A DNA stretch of 64,000 bases from PFJX01 sp963713085 (GCA_963713085.1 CAVQKQ010000013.1:62001-126000), one strand, 5' to 3'. Shown: positions 16,920 through 26,435, counted from the first letter of the stretch. Numbers and translations: made by a program. Notes: generated by a model not told the origin, from the letters alone.

Positions 16920-17483
16920 TCAGGCGGCGGCGCGAACCAGCTGGCCGCGTTGTTCGACTAGGCGGATGAGGGGCGCGTAGGGGCTCCCGGTCGCCTCCAG
17001 GTTGCTGGCGAGCTGGTTGAGCACCTTGCTCCACTGGGACAGGAACATGCGCGCCTCGGACGGCTCCAGCTGGGCGGCGAATTCCAGCACCAGGGGCAGA
17101 TAGTCCGGCAGCTCGTTGCTGCCTTCATCGGCCGCCTCATCGGCGGCTGACCGGTTGTCGACCCCATGCTTGGCCAGCAATTCCAGGCCGTACTCCCCAT
17201 AGAACTCGGTCAGGTCGATCAGGGCCGGCCCCCGGTTCTTGTCGTCGCCGAACAGGTGGTGGGTCAGGTGCAGCGCATGCTCCGGGGTGAGGTCGAAGGT
17301 CTGAACATAGGCCGCCTGGGCCTCGGTCAGGTCCTGGACGGCCAGATCCTTCATGAAGCGCTCCAGCACCAGCCATTCGGCCCCCTCGAAGCCCTGGTGG
17401 AGAACGTCGTGCAGGTCGGGCAAGGCCGCGATCAGCGCCTTGTCCGGGTAGTCCAGCAGTTTGGATAACAGTTTGTAGAACAT
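16920..17483 (-). CDS. narJ: Nitrate reductase assembly chaperone
   Basis: 187 residues, all-helical, of the TorD/NarJ family: N-terminal MFYKLLSKLLDYPDKAL, central YVQTFDLTPEHALHLTHHLF and GDDKNRGPALIDL. NarJ binds the N-terminus of apo-NarG and guides Mo-bis-MGD and FS0 insertion before the complex docks to NarI. It is somewhat shorter than the E. coli protein (236). A 128-bp gap with a palindromic repeat separates it from narH. Confidence 0.93.
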   Translation of the reverse strand: MFYKLLSKLLDYPDKALIAALPDLHDVLHQGFEGAEWLVLERFMKDLAVQDLTEAQAAYVQTFDLTPEHALHLTHHLFGDDKNRGPALIDLTEFYGEYGLELLAKHGVDNRSAADEAADEGSNELPDYLPLVLEFAAQLEPSEARMFLSQWSKVLNQLASNLEATGSPYAPLIRLVEQRGQLVRAAA

Positions 17484-17503
17484 TTGATACTCCTTCGATT
17501 CAG

Positions 17504-17608
17504 TCCCCTCCCCCCGTGGGGGAGGGTTAGGGAAAGGGAGCGACGGTTGCTGCGAACAGCACTTCTTCCCTCTCCCCCGGCCCCTCTCCCGCAGGCGGGA
17601 GAGGGGAG
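17504..17608. repeat. REP/BIME palindromic element in the narH-narJ gap
   Basis: Two palindromic units: CCCTCCCCCCGTGGGGGAGG near 17506-17525, and CCCTCTCCC...GGGAGAGGG within 17569-17606. The same unit family recurs in the narG-narH and narK2-narG gaps. In the nar mRNA these would fold into strong hairpins. Confidence 0.85.
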
Positions 17609-17611
17609 CGT

Positions 17612-19159
17612 TCAGCGTTCGTCCGCGTCGGGTGCCGAGTCCAATACTTCCACCGTCTCCTTGCGCCGTTCCGGGAACAGGGAGTTGGGGGAGATACCGG
17701 GGGAGGAGTCGTTGCCGAAGCTGAAGCCGTTCTGGCCCTGGAAGCTGTAGAAGTCTTCCAGCGACACCTCCTGGTGACCGGTGGGGATCACGAAGCGGTC
17801 TTCGTAATTGGCGATGGCCAGGTAGCGGTACATCTCCAGGGCCATCTCCACGCTCATGCCGATCTCGTCCAGGGCGCGGGTGTCGGCCTGGCCTTCGACG
17901 TGGACCGAGCGCTGGTAGGCGCGCATCGCGATCATCCGCTTCAATGCCAGGACGATCGGTTCCTCCTTGCCGGCGGTAAGCAGGTTGGCCAGGTACTTCA
18001 CCGGCAGGCGCAGGTCCTCCACCGGCGGGATGACGCTTTCCGGAGTGGAAGACAAGGCACCCTGGTCGATGTGGGATTGCACCGGCGACAGCGGCGGCAC
18101 GTACCAGACCATGGGCAGGGTGCGGAACTCCGGGTGCATGGGGAAGGCGATCTTCCAGTCCACCGCCATCTTGTAGATCGGCGACTTGCGGGCGGCCTCG
18201 ATCCAGTCTTCGGGGATGCCGTCGATACGGGCCTGCTTGATGACTTCGGGGTCGTTCGGGTCGAGGAAGATGTCGAGCTGGGCCTGGTAGAGGTCCTGCT
18301 CGTTCGGGGTGCCGGCCAGCTGTTCGATCTTGTCGGCGTCGTAGAGCATGATGCCGTTGTAGCGGATGCGGCCGACGCAGGACTCGGAGCACACCGTCGG
18401 CATGCCGGATTCGACGCGGGGGTAGCAGCCGATGCACTTCTCCGCCTTGCCCGATTCCCAGTTGTAGAACACCTTCTTGTAGGGGCAGGAGGAGATGCAC
18501 ATGCGCCAGCCCCGGCACTTGTCCTGGTCCACCAGGACAATGCCGTCCTCCTCCCGCTTGTAGAGCGAGCCGGATGGGCAGGCGGCGACGCAGGCCGGGT
18601 TGATGCAGTGGTTGCAGATGCGCGGCAGGTACATGTGGAAGGTGTGCTCGAACTGGCGGTAGATCTCCTTTTCGAGGTTGTGCATGTTGCGGTCCCTGGC
18701 ACGCTTGTCGAATTCGCCGGCCAGGTCGTCCTCCCAGTTGGGGCCCCAGGTGATCTTCTCCATCCGTTCGCCGGTGATCTGGGACACCGGCCGGGCGGTG
18801 GGCGCCGCTTCACTGAGGGGCGCGTTCTGCAACCGGGAGTAGTCGAAGGTGAACGGCTCGTAGTAGTCGTCGATCTCCGGCATGTCCGGGTTGGCGAAGA
18901 TGTTCAGCAGCCGTTCCAGCTTGGAGCCGGACTTCAGTTGCAGCTTGCCGTTCTTCAACTCCCAGCCACCGCGCCAGATCTCCTGGTTCTCCCACTGCTT
19001 GGGATAGCCGATGCCGGGCTTGGACTCCACGTTGTTGAACCACATGTACTCGGCGCCCTTGCGGTTGGTCCAGACGTTCTTGCAGGTCACCGAGCAGGTG
19101 TGGCAGCCGATGCACTTGTCCAGGTTGAAGACGAAGGCGAATTGGGCTCTGACTTTCAT
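17612..19159 (-). CDS. narH: Respiratory nitrate reductase beta subunit (Fe-S)
   Basis: 515 residues with four cysteine clusters: KCIGCHTCSVTCKNVW near residue 16, CNHCINPACVAACPSG, CRGWRMCISSCPYKK (Trp in the second Cys position marks the [3Fe-4S] centre), and KCIGCYPRVESGMPTVCSES. These bind FS1-FS4 and carry electrons from NarI haem to NarG. Full length for the family (~512). It is flanked by REP elements on both sides within the operon. Confidence 0.96.
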   Translation of the reverse strand: MKVRAQFAFVFNLDKCIGCHTCSVTCKNVWTNRKGAEYMWFNNVESKPGIGYPKQWENQEIWRGGWELKNGKLQLKSGSKLERLLNIFANPDMPEIDDYYEPFTFDYSRLQNAPLSEAAPTARPVSQITGERMEKITWGPNWEDDLAGEFDKRARDRNMHNLEKEIYRQFEHTFHMYLPRICNHCINPACVAACPSGSLYKREEDGIVLVDQDKCRGWRMCISSCPYKKVFYNWESGKAEKCIGCYPRVESGMPTVCSESCVGRIRYNGIMLYDADKIEQLAGTPNEQDLYQAQLDIFLDPNDPEVIKQARIDGIPEDWIEAARKSPIYKMAVDWKIAFPMHPEFRTLPMVWYVPPLSPVQSHIDQGALSSTPESVIPPVEDLRLPVKYLANLLTAGKEEPIVLALKRMIAMRAYQRSVHVEGQADTRALDEIGMSVEMALEMYRYLAIANYEDRFVIPTGHQEVSLEDFYSFQGQNGFSFGNDSSPGISPNSLFPERRKETVEVLDSAPDADER

Positions 19160-19180
19160 TTCATGCTCCTAGGTAACTTG

Positions 19181-19293
19181 TCCCCCTCTCCCACCGGGAG
19201 AGGGCTGGGGTGAGGGAGTAGCGATCGATCATGCGATATGGGTCGATCCGGCCGAGCTCCCTCTCCCCCGGCCCCTCCCCCGCCGGGGGAGGG
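19181..19293. repeat. REP/BIME palindromic element in the narG-narH gap
   Basis: Left unit CCCTCTCCC-ACC-GGGAGAGGG with the tail CTGGGGTGAGGG (19184-19218), right unit CCCTCTCCCCCGGCCCCTCC plus GGGGGAGGGA (19259-19293). About 40 bp of unrelated sequence lies between them. Confidence 0.88.
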
Positions 19294-19303
19294 AAGAAAT
19301 GAT

Positions 19304-22300
19304 TCACTTCGGCCCCACACCCGGCGGATTGCGCTGGGCCTCCCGTTCCGGCGTCAGCGGCCGCTCCAGCCAGTCGATGCTCTGGTCATCGACCCGGTGC
19401 AGCACCACCACCTCGTCCCGCTGGCAGCCCACCGTGCCGTAGTAGTTGAAGCCGTAGGCCAGCTGGGCATAGCCGCCCACCATGTTGGTGGGCTTGACGA
19501 TCACCCGGGTCACCGAGTTGAGGATGCCGCCGCGCTTGCCGGTGGAGGGCGAGCCGGGCACGTTCACGTTCTTCTCCTGGGCGTGGTACATCATCGCCAT
19601 GCCCCTGGGGACCCGTTGCGAGACCACCGCCCGCGCCATCGTCGCGCCGTTGGCGTTGATGGCCTCGACCCAGTCGTTGTCGGCGATGCCGATTGATTTC
19701 GCGTCGGTCTCCGAGATCCACACGTAGGGGCCGCCCCGGAACAGGTTGAGCATGCGCAGGTTGTCCTGGTAGGTGGAGTGGATGCCCCACTTGGAGTGCG
19801 GCGTGATCCAGGACAGGGTCAGGTGCGGCTTCTTCATCACGCTGGCCGGTACCTTTTCCTGGGCCTTCATGTCCACCGGCGGCTTGAAGGTGCAGAAGCC
19901 CTCGCCGAAGTCCAGGAACCATTCGTGGTCCTGGTAGAAGTGGGCCCGGCCGGTCAGGGTGCGGAACGGGATGTGCTCGTGGATGTTGGTGTAGCCGGCG
20001 GTGTAGGACACGTGTTCCGACTCGATCCCCGACCAGGTGGGCGCGGTGATGATCTTGCGCGGCTGGGCCTGGATGTCGCGGAAGGTGATCTTGTCCTCGT
20101 GCCGGCCCGCGTACAGGTGATGATGGTCGATGCCGGTCTTCTTCGACAGGGCGGACCACGACTTGTGGGCCACCTCGCCGTTGGTCTCCGGCGCCATGCG
20201 CATCACTGAATCGCACACCGCGATGTCCTCTTCCAGGGACGGCATGCCGAAGGACACGCCCGGCTCGGTCACCGTGTAGTTGCAGCGTTTGAGTTCCTCG
20301 TACTCCTGCTCGGTGTTCCACTCCAGGCCCTTGACGCCGTTGCCCACCTTGACCATGAGCGGCCCCAGGGCGATGAACTTGTTGTAGGTGCTGCCGTAGT
20401 CCCGCTCCACCAGCTTGAGCAGGGGCATGGTCTTGCCCGGCACCGGCTCGCATTCGCCCCGCTTCCAGTCCTTCACCTGGCCCAGGGGCTGGGCCAGCTC
20501 GAACGGGGAGTCGTGCTGCATGGGCAGGGCCACCAGGTCCTTGCGCGTACCCAGGTGCTTGCCCGCCAGGCCGGAGAACTTTTTGGCCAGGGCCTTGAAG
20601 ATCTGCCAGTCGGACTTGGACTCCCAGCCCGGGCTCACCGCCTCGGACAGGGGGTGGATGAAGGGGTGCATGTCCGTGGTGTTGAGGTCGTGCTTCTCGT
20701 ACCAGGTCGCCGTGGGCAGGATGATGTCCGAGTAGGCCCCGGTGGAGTTCAAGCGGAAGTTGATGTCCACCATCAGGTCCAGCTTGCCGGTGGGGCCGTG
20801 CTCGTGCCACTTCACTTCCTTGTTGTTCCGGCCGTCGCCGCCCTCTTGCATGACCCCGTTCTGGGCGCCCAGCAGGTGCTTGAGAAAGTACTCGTGGCCC
20901 TTGGCCGAGGAACCGATCAGGTTGGCGCGCCAGACGATCAGGTTGCGCGGCCAGTTCACCGGGTTGTCCGGGTCGGCGAAGGCCACGTCCAGGGCGCCGG
21001 ACTTGAGCTGCTCCACCACGTGCCGTGCCACGCCCGCCTCGTCCGTGGCGCCGGCCTTCTCGGCCTCGGCCACCAGTTCCAGGGGGTTGCGGTTGAAGTG
21101 GGGCGCGGAAGGCAGCCAGCCCATGCGGGTGGAGACCACGTTGTAGTCCGCCAGGGAATAGCCCTTGTTGCGGTTCCTGCCGGCCGGGGACAGCAGTTCG
21201 TCGGCCTTGACCGCCTCGTAGCGCCACTGGTCGGTGTGGAAGTACCAGAAGGAGGTGGAGTTCATGTGGCGCGGCGGACGGTGCCAGTCCAGGCCAAAGG
21301 CGATGGGCGCCCAGCCGGCCTGGGGACGCAGCTTCTCCTGGCCCACGTAATGGGCCCAGCCGCCGCCGCTCTGGCCCACGCAGCCGCACATATGCAGCAG
21401 GTTCATGATGCTGCGGTAGGCCATGTCGTTGTGGTACCAGTGGTTGATGGCCGCGCCCATGATGATCATGGACTTGCCCCGGGTCTTGGCGGCGTTGTCG
21501 GCGAACTCGCGGCCGGTGCGCTCGATGTCGGCGGCCTTGACCCCGGTGACCTTGGCGGCCCAGGCGGGGGTGTAGGCGACGCCGGCATCGTTGTAGTCCT
21601 TGGCCACATGATCGCCGCCCAGGTCCCGGTCGATGCCGTACTGGGCGATCTGCAGGTCGTAGACGGAGGCCACCAGGGCCTCGCCGCCGTCCGCCAGGGT
21701 GACGCGGCGCGCCGGCACGTTGCGGAACAGCAGGTCGGCTTCATCCTGGTTGAAGTGGGGGAAGCCCACAGAGACGATCTCGGTGCCGGCCTTGCCCTGG
21801 CAGGTCAGTTCGGCGCGCATTCCGCTCTGGTCGGATTGCTTCTCCAGCAGGTTCCACTTACCCTCCTCGCCCCAACGGAAGCCCACCGAGCCGTTGGGCA
21901 CCACGAAGCCGCCGGAAAGCTCGTCCCAGACGACGGTCTTCCACTCCGGATTGTTGGCCTCGCCGAAGTCTCCGGCGAAATCCGAGGCACGCAGGTTGCG
22001 GTCCGTCACGTACCCCTCGCCATGCTGACGCAGCATCACCTGCATGGGCATGTCGGTGTATTTGCGGGCATATTCCTGGAAGTAGGGGACCTGCCGCTCG
22101 ACGAAGAACTCCTTAAGGGCCACGTGGCCCATGGCCAGGAAGGCTGCGGCGTCGGTGCCCTGGCGCACCGGCATCCACAGGTCGGCAAACTTCACGTATT
22201 CGGCGTAGTCCGGCGCCATCGACACGATCTTGGTGCCCTTGTAGCGGGTCTCGATGGCGAAGTGGGCGTCCGGTGTGCGGGTCATCGGCAGGTTGGCGCC

Positions 22301-23059
22301 GGTGATGATTAGGTAGGTCGAGTTGTACCAGTCTGCCGCCTCCGGCACGTCGGTCTGCTCGCCCCAGGTCTGGGGCGATGCGGCGGGCAGATCGCAGTAC
22401 CAGTCGTAGAAGGAACCGCAGGCGCCGCCGATCAGGCTCAGGTAACGGCTGCCGGCGGCGTAGGAGATCATCGACATGGCCGGGATCGGCGAGAAGCCGT
22501 AGATCCGGTCCGGCCCCCACTTCTTGATGGTGTGGACGTTGGCGGCGGCGGTGATCTCCAGCACCTCGTCCCAGGTGGTGCGCACGAAGCCGCCCAGGCC
22601 GCGCACCTTGACGTATTTGTCGCGCTTGACCGTGTCAGCCTGGATGGCGGCCCAGGCCTCCACCGGGTCCTTGCCGGACTTTTTCTCGGCGCGGTAGAGG
22701 TCCAGCAGCCGGCCGCGGATCATGGGGTACTTGATGCGGTGGGGCGAGTAGAGATACCAGGAGAAGGAGGCGCCCCGCTGGCAGCCCCGCGGCTCGTGGT
22801 TGGGCAGGTCTTCCCGGGTGCGCGGGTAGTCGGTCTGCTGCATCTCGAAGGAGACCAGGCCGTTCTTCACGAAGATCTTCCAGGAGCAGCCGCCGGTGCA
22901 GTTCACGCCGTGGGTGGAGCGCACCACCTTGTCGTGCCGCCAGCGGTTGCGGTAGGCGTCCTCCCACTTGCGGTCCTCGATGGTCTTGATGCCGTGGCCA
23001 TTCGAGAACGCCTCCCGGGGATGGGTGAAGTAGGTCAGTCGGTCGAGAAAGTGACTCAT
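19304..23059 (-). CDS. narG: Respiratory nitrate reductase alpha subunit (Mo-bis-MGD catalytic)
   Basis: 1251 residues, full length, starting MSHFLDRLTYF. The FS0 motif HGVNCTGGCSWKIFVKNG carries the His and cysteines of the [4Fe-4S] cluster. DWYCDLPAASPQTWGEQTD contains the conserved Asp that ligates molybdenum. It reduces nitrate to nitrite on the cytoplasmic face of the inner membrane as part of NarGHI. The frame stays open upstream through narK2 as an artefact of GC-rich DNA; the ATG at 23059 is the family start. Confidence 0.97.
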   Translation of the reverse strand: MSHFLDRLTYFTHPREAFSNGHGIKTIEDRKWEDAYRNRWRHDKVVRSTHGVNCTGGCSWKIFVKNGLVSFEMQQTDYPRTREDLPNHEPRGCQRGASFSWYLYSPHRIKYPMIRGRLLDLYRAEKKSGKDPVEAWAAIQADTVKRDKYVKVRGLGGFVRTTWDEVLEITAAANVHTIKKWGPDRIYGFSPIPAMSMISYAAGSRYLSLIGGACGSFYDWYCDLPAASPQTWGEQTDVPEAADWYNSTYLIITGANLPMTRTPDAHFAIETRYKGTKIVSMAPDYAEYVKFADLWMPVRQGTDAAAFLAMGHVALKEFFVERQVPYFQEYARKYTDMPMQVMLRQHGEGYVTDRNLRASDFAGDFGEANNPEWKTVVWDELSGGFVVPNGSVGFRWGEEGKWNLLEKQSDQSGMRAELTCQGKAGTEIVSVGFPHFNQDEADLLFRNVPARRVTLADGGEALVASVYDLQIAQYGIDRDLGGDHVAKDYNDAGVAYTPAWAAKVTGVKAADIERTGREFADNAAKTRGKSMIIMGAAINHWYHNDMAYRSIMNLLHMCGCVGQSGGGWAHYVGQEKLRPQAGWAPIAFGLDWHRPPRHMNSTSFWYFHTDQWRYEAVKADELLSPAGRNRNKGYSLADYNVVSTRMGWLPSAPHFNRNPLELVAEAEKAGATDEAGVARHVVEQLKSGALDVAFADPDNPVNWPRNLIVWRANLIGSSAKGHEYFLKHLLGAQNGVMQEGGDGRNNKEVKWHEHGPTGKLDLMVDINFRLNSTGAYSDIILPTATWYEKHDLNTTDMHPFIHPLSEAVSPGWESKSDWQIFKALAKKFSGLAGKHLGTRKDLVALPMQHDSPFELAQPLGQVKDWKRGECEPVPGKTMPLLKLVERDYGSTYNKFIALGPLMVKVGNGVKGLEWNTEQEYEELKRCNYTVTEPGVSFGMPSLEEDIAVCDSVMRMAPETNGEVAHKSWSALSKKTGIDHHHLYAGRHEDKITFRDIQAQPRKIITAPTWSGIESEHVSYTAGYTNIHEHIPFRTLTGRAHFYQDHEWFLDFGEGFCTFKPPVDMKAQEKVPASVMKKPHLTLSWITPHSKWGIHSTYQDNLRMLNLFRGGPYVWISETDAKSIGIADNDWVEAINANGATMARAVVSQRVPRGMAMMYHAQEKNVNVPGSPSTGKRGGILNSVTRVIVKPTNMVGGYAQLAYGFNYYGTVGCQRDEVVVLHRVDDQSIDWLERPLTPEREAQRNPPGVGPK

Positions 23060-23100
23060 GTCTTTGCTCCTTGCATACGCTTGATTAAGCGGCATTGTTC

Positions 23101-23195
23101 TCCCTCTCCCACTGGGAGAGGGCCGGGGTGAGGGAGCGGCGGTTGCTGGGTCGCCCGGTTTCCCTCTCCCCAACCCTCCCCCGGAGGGGGAGGGG
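23101..23195. repeat. REP/BIME palindromic element in the narK2-narG gap
   Basis: CCCTCTCCC-ACT-GGGAGAGGG with GCCGGGGTGAGGG (23102-23136), then CCCTCTCCCCAACCCTCCCC with the matching GGGGGAGGG (23162-23195). The order and spacing resemble the element at 19181. Confidence 0.88.
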
Positions 23196-23202
23196 GTTGG
23201 CA

Positions 23203-24822
23203 TTACGGGTTCTTGAACTCGGCCTTGGGACCCAGGTAGTACCACCAGTTCAACAGCAGGCAGACCGCGTAGAAGACGGCGAAGCCGTAGAGGGCGTTTT
23301 CCGGGGTGGCGGCCTTGATCTGCTCGCCGAACACCTGCGGGATGATGAAGGCGCCGTAGGCGGCCACCGCCGAGGTCCAGCCCAGGGCCGGGCCGGCCTG
23401 TTCCTTGGGGAACACCTGGGAAATGGTGCGGAAGGTGGAGCCGTTGCCGATGCCGGACATGGCGAACAGCACCAGAAACAGCAGAAAGAAGGGCATGAAG
23501 AACTCTTCCGGGGTGGCGGACTGGTAGGCGGCCTTCATGTAGTAGGCCACGCCCAGCGCCGAGGCGATCATGACGATGGTGGTGATCTGGGTCACCTTGG
23601 CGCCGCCCACCTTGTCGGCGATCCAGCCGCCGACGGGACGGATCAGGGCGCCGATGAAGGGGCCCATCCAGGCATACATCAAGGCGCTGGGGGCGTTGGG
23701 GTTGACCGCCGTATGGACCATCACGCCCTCCGGGCCCATGACGTGGCTGAAGCCGAAGATCACCTTGATGGCCAGCGCGAAGCCGGCGGAGTAGCCGATG
23801 AAGCTGCCGAAGGTCATGGTGTAGATGACGCTCATCACCCAGGTGTGCTTGTTGCCGAAGATCTTGAACTGGCGCTGCAGGTTGGGCTTGATGTCGCCGG
23901 GGATCATCTTCATCAGCATCACGGTGGCGAACAGGATGCCGGCCAGCACGAACCACTTGGCCCAGCCCGGCGCGCCCAGGCCGGTGGGCGCCGGCAGGAT
24001 GACGTAGAGGCCGGCGGCGGCGGTCAGGAAGCCGATCAGCAGCATGCCGAAGATCTTGGCCATCGCGCCGATGGGCGTGCCCGGATGGGGCGTCACTTCC
24101 TCGGTCTTGATGTTGTTCATGCCGAACCAGCCGGCGACGGCCAGCGGGATCAGCAGGAACAGCCAGACGAACCCGGCGTTCTGGATGTAGGTCAGCGAGC
24201 CGGCCGGCGCCTTGCCGACCAGGCTGCCGGAGGGCTGCACCAGGGTCATCGGGTCGCCGCCCAGCGCGCCGAGCAGGGGCAGGGTCATCACCAGCGGCAC
24301 CAGGATCTGCATGGTGGTCACGCCGGCGTTGCCCAGGCCGGCGTTCAGACCCAGCGCCAGGCCCTGCATGCGCTTCGGATAGAAGAAGCTGATGTTGGAC
24401 ATGCTTGATGCGAAGTTGCCGCCGCCGAAGCCGGACAGGAAGGCCAGGGCCTGGAACACCCACAGCGGCGTGCTCTGGTCCTGCAGCGCGATGCCGATCC
24501 CCAGGGCCGGCAGCATCAGCAGCGCGGTGGTGAAGAAGATGGTGTTGCGGCCGCCGGCGATGCGGATGAAGAAGCTGGACGGAATGCGCAGCGTGGCGCC
24601 GGTCAGGCCGGCGATGGCGGACAGGGTGAACAGCTCGGTGGGCTTGAACGGGAAGCCGGCGTTGAGCATCTGCACCGTCACCATGCTCCAGATGATCCAC
24701 ACCGCGAAGCCGCACAGCAGGCTGGGGATGGAGATCCACAGGTTGCGGCTGGCGATGCCCTTGCCGGTGGTCTCCCAGAACGTCTGCTGCTCCACATTCC
24801 ATTGCGTGATGTTGGTACTCAT
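23203..24822 (-). CDS. narK2: Nitrate/nitrite transporter, NarK2-type
   Basis: 539 residues, 12 TM helices of the major facilitator superfamily. Nitrate-signature glycine-rich segments are present (AFLSGFGGGNFASSMSNIS and LFAMSGIGNGSTFRTISQ), along with conserved arginines in TGATLRIPSSFFIR and ALIRPVGGWIADKVG. In denitrifiers the second NarK of a tandem pair usually acts as a nitrate/nitrite antiporter. It is the second gene of the nar operon, 35 bp after narK1. Confidence 0.92.
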   Translation of the reverse strand: MSTNITQWNVEQQTFWETTGKGIASRNLWISIPSLLCGFAVWIIWSMVTVQMLNAGFPFKPTELFTLSAIAGLTGATLRIPSSFFIRIAGGRNTIFFTTALLMLPALGIGIALQDQSTPLWVFQALAFLSGFGGGNFASSMSNISFFYPKRMQGLALGLNAGLGNAGVTTMQILVPLVMTLPLLGALGGDPMTLVQPSGSLVGKAPAGSLTYIQNAGFVWLFLLIPLAVAGWFGMNNIKTEEVTPHPGTPIGAMAKIFGMLLIGFLTAAAGLYVILPAPTGLGAPGWAKWFVLAGILFATVMLMKMIPGDIKPNLQRQFKIFGNKHTWVMSVIYTMTFGSFIGYSAGFALAIKVIFGFSHVMGPEGVMVHTAVNPNAPSALMYAWMGPFIGALIRPVGGWIADKVGGAKVTQITTIVMIASALGVAYYMKAAYQSATPEEFFMPFFLLFLVLFAMSGIGNGSTFRTISQVFPKEQAGPALGWTSAVAAYGAFIIPQVFGEQIKAATPENALYGFAVFYAVCLLLNWWYYLGPKAEFKNP

Positions 24823-24857
24823 CGTCGTTCTCCGTTACTTGGTTTGCAGGTTGGTAT

Positions 24858-26117
24858 TCATTCCAGGATGTCCGCCTCGAAGTGCTTCTTCTTGATCAGG
24901 TCCAGCTTGCGGACCTCGGTGGTGTACATCCAGATCAGGGAGACCCAGACCACGCCGTACATGAGCATGAAGGCCGAGGAGCGGATGCCGGTGATGTCCA
25001 CCAGGGCACCGAACATGATGGGCAGCAGGAAACCGCCGAGGCCGCCCATGAGGCCGACGATCCCCGAGATGACGCCGATGTTGTGGGGGTACTCGTCGGA
25101 GATGTACTTGAACACGCTGGCCTTGCCGAAGGCGAAGGACACGCCCACCACGAACAGCAGCACGGTGAACACCTCCGGGCCCAGGGCGATGTGGTAGGTC
25201 CGGGGACCGGTCACGGTCTGCACCGTGAACGCGGTCTGGGGATAGGACATCAGGAACAGGCAGATCCAGGCCGCCCACAACACCCACCAGGTCACCCGGT
25301 GGGCACCCCACTTGTCCGACATCCAGCCGCCCACCGCACGCAGCACGCCGCCCGGCAGGGAGAAACAGGCCGCCAGCAGGGCCGCGGTCTTCAGGTTGAA
25401 GCCGTACTCGCTGACGTAGTACTCGGTCATCCACAGGGCCAGCGCGACGTAGCCACCGAACACGATGGAGTAGTACTGGCAGTACTTCCACACCGTCGGG
25501 TCCTGCAATGCCTTGAGCTGGTCGCGCATGGTGACGTGGGACGGCACCTTGTGGGCCGGGTCGTCGTAGGTGAAGAACCAGAACAGGATGGCGGTCACCA
25601 GCATGGCCCCGGCATAGACCTGAGGCACCATGGTCCAGCCGTAGGCCATCACGATGGAGGGGGCCACCAGCTTGGTCAGCGCCGCCCCGGAGTTGCCGGC
25701 GCCGAACACCCCCATGGCCATGCCCTGGCGCTCCTTCTTGTACCAGCGGGCGCAGTAGGCGATGCCGACAGAGAACGAGCCGCCGCACATGCCGACGAAC
25801 AGTCCGATCACCAGGAAATGCCAGAAGGAGGTGGCGTATTTGATCAGCCAGATCGGCACCACCGTCGACAGCATCAGGGCGAAGAACACCATGCGGCCGC
25901 CGAACCGGTCGGTCCACATGCCCAGGGGCAGGCGCACCAGGGCGCCGGTCAGCACCGGCATGGCCACCAGCAGGCCGAACTCGGTTTCGTTGAGGCCCAG
26001 CTGCGCCTTGATGGGGATGCCGATGACGGCAAACATCATCCATACGGCGAAGCACACCGTGAAGGCCAGTGTGCTCATGACCAGGACTGAAAGCTGCTTT
26101 TGTGCGACGGGTGTCAT
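24858..26117 (-). CDS. narK1: Nitrate transporter, NarK1-type
   Basis: 419 residues from the ATG at 26117 (ribosome site AAAGGG); 12 TM MFS protein with GALVRLPLGMWTDRFGGRMV and the nitrate signature segments GMCGGSFSVGIAYCARWY and FGAGNSGAALTKL. NarK1-type proteins are usually H+/nitrate symporters that start nitrate uptake before nitrite is available. It is first in narK1K2GHJI and divergent from narX, with a NarL-type site between them. Confidence 0.92.
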   Translation of the reverse strand: MTPVAQKQLSVLVMSTLAFTVCFAVWMMFAVIGIPIKAQLGLNETEFGLLVAMPVLTGALVRLPLGMWTDRFGGRMVFFALMLSTVVPIWLIKYATSFWHFLVIGLFVGMCGGSFSVGIAYCARWYKKERQGMAMGVFGAGNSGAALTKLVAPSIVMAYGWTMVPQVYAGAMLVTAILFWFFTYDDPAHKVPSHVTMRDQLKALQDPTVWKYCQYYSIVFGGYVALALWMTEYYVSEYGFNLKTAALLAACFSLPGGVLRAVGGWMSDKWGAHRVTWWVLWAAWICLFLMSYPQTAFTVQTVTGPRTYHIALGPEVFTVLLFVVGVSFAFGKASVFKYISDEYPHNIGVISGIVGLMGGLGGFLLPIMFGALVDITGIRSSAFMLMYGVVWVSLIWMYTTEVRKLDLIKKKHFEADILE

Positions 26118-26228
26118 GGCATATCCCTTTGGATCAAAAAACCTCGATGTCCGAAAGTCGTTTGAGGCCAGTTTAGGGATGGAATAAATGCGCGCCAGGG
26201 GGTGCCGCAGAGCCGGAAATGACCGGGG

Positions 26229-26244
26229 TACCACCTAATAGGTA
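26229..26244. promoter_or_regulatory. 7-2-7 NarL-type binding site in narK1/narX intergenic region
   Basis: TACCACC-TA-ATAGGTA: the right heptamer fits the NarL/NarP consensus AKNRGTA fully and the left fits TACYNMT at six of seven positions, in the inverted 7-2-7 layout. It lies 112 bp before narK1 and 192 bp before narX. A convincing FNR dyad was not found in the same 318-bp gap, which otherwise holds no gene. Confidence 0.6.
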
Positions 26245-26435
26245 TGGTGATAGGCGCGTAAATTGTTGTTTTATATGCCCCTGTCACCCAGGCCACCGGA
26301 TGGGCCACCGCCCGGGGCGATTAAGGGGTATTTCCACAACCTCGTCCCGGGAATAAAAGGGGTACCAGGCGGTCGGACAGGACCTCCCCCCGGCCTATCG
26401 CTACCTGGACACCAGTAGTCATCCGTAGGGCATCC

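Noticed and set aside
16147..16980. Plus-strand 277-codon frame opposite narI
   Set aside because: Antisense shadow of narI with repetitive His/Gln/Glu composition.
20513..22312. 600-codon plus-strand frame opposite narG
   Set aside because: Low-complexity Gly/Val/His/Gln composition typical of antisense of a GC-rich gene.
19304..24802. Very long minus-strand open frame running from narG through narK2
   Set aside because: Only the part from 23059 down matches NarG. The upstream stretch is the antiphase frame of narK2 and is open only because the DNA is GC-rich.
24858..26117. Possible fusion of narK1 and narK2
   Set aside because: They have separate starts, stops and a 35-bp gap, and are two independent 12-TM proteins.
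26131..26145. TTGAT half-site overlapping the narK1 leader
   Set aside because: There is no second half at the right spacing, and it abuts the ribosome site.
26157..26175. Possible FNR dyad upstream of narK1 (TTGAG-GCCA-GTTTA)
   Set aside because: Only the left half resembles the consensus; the right half matches at two of five positions.
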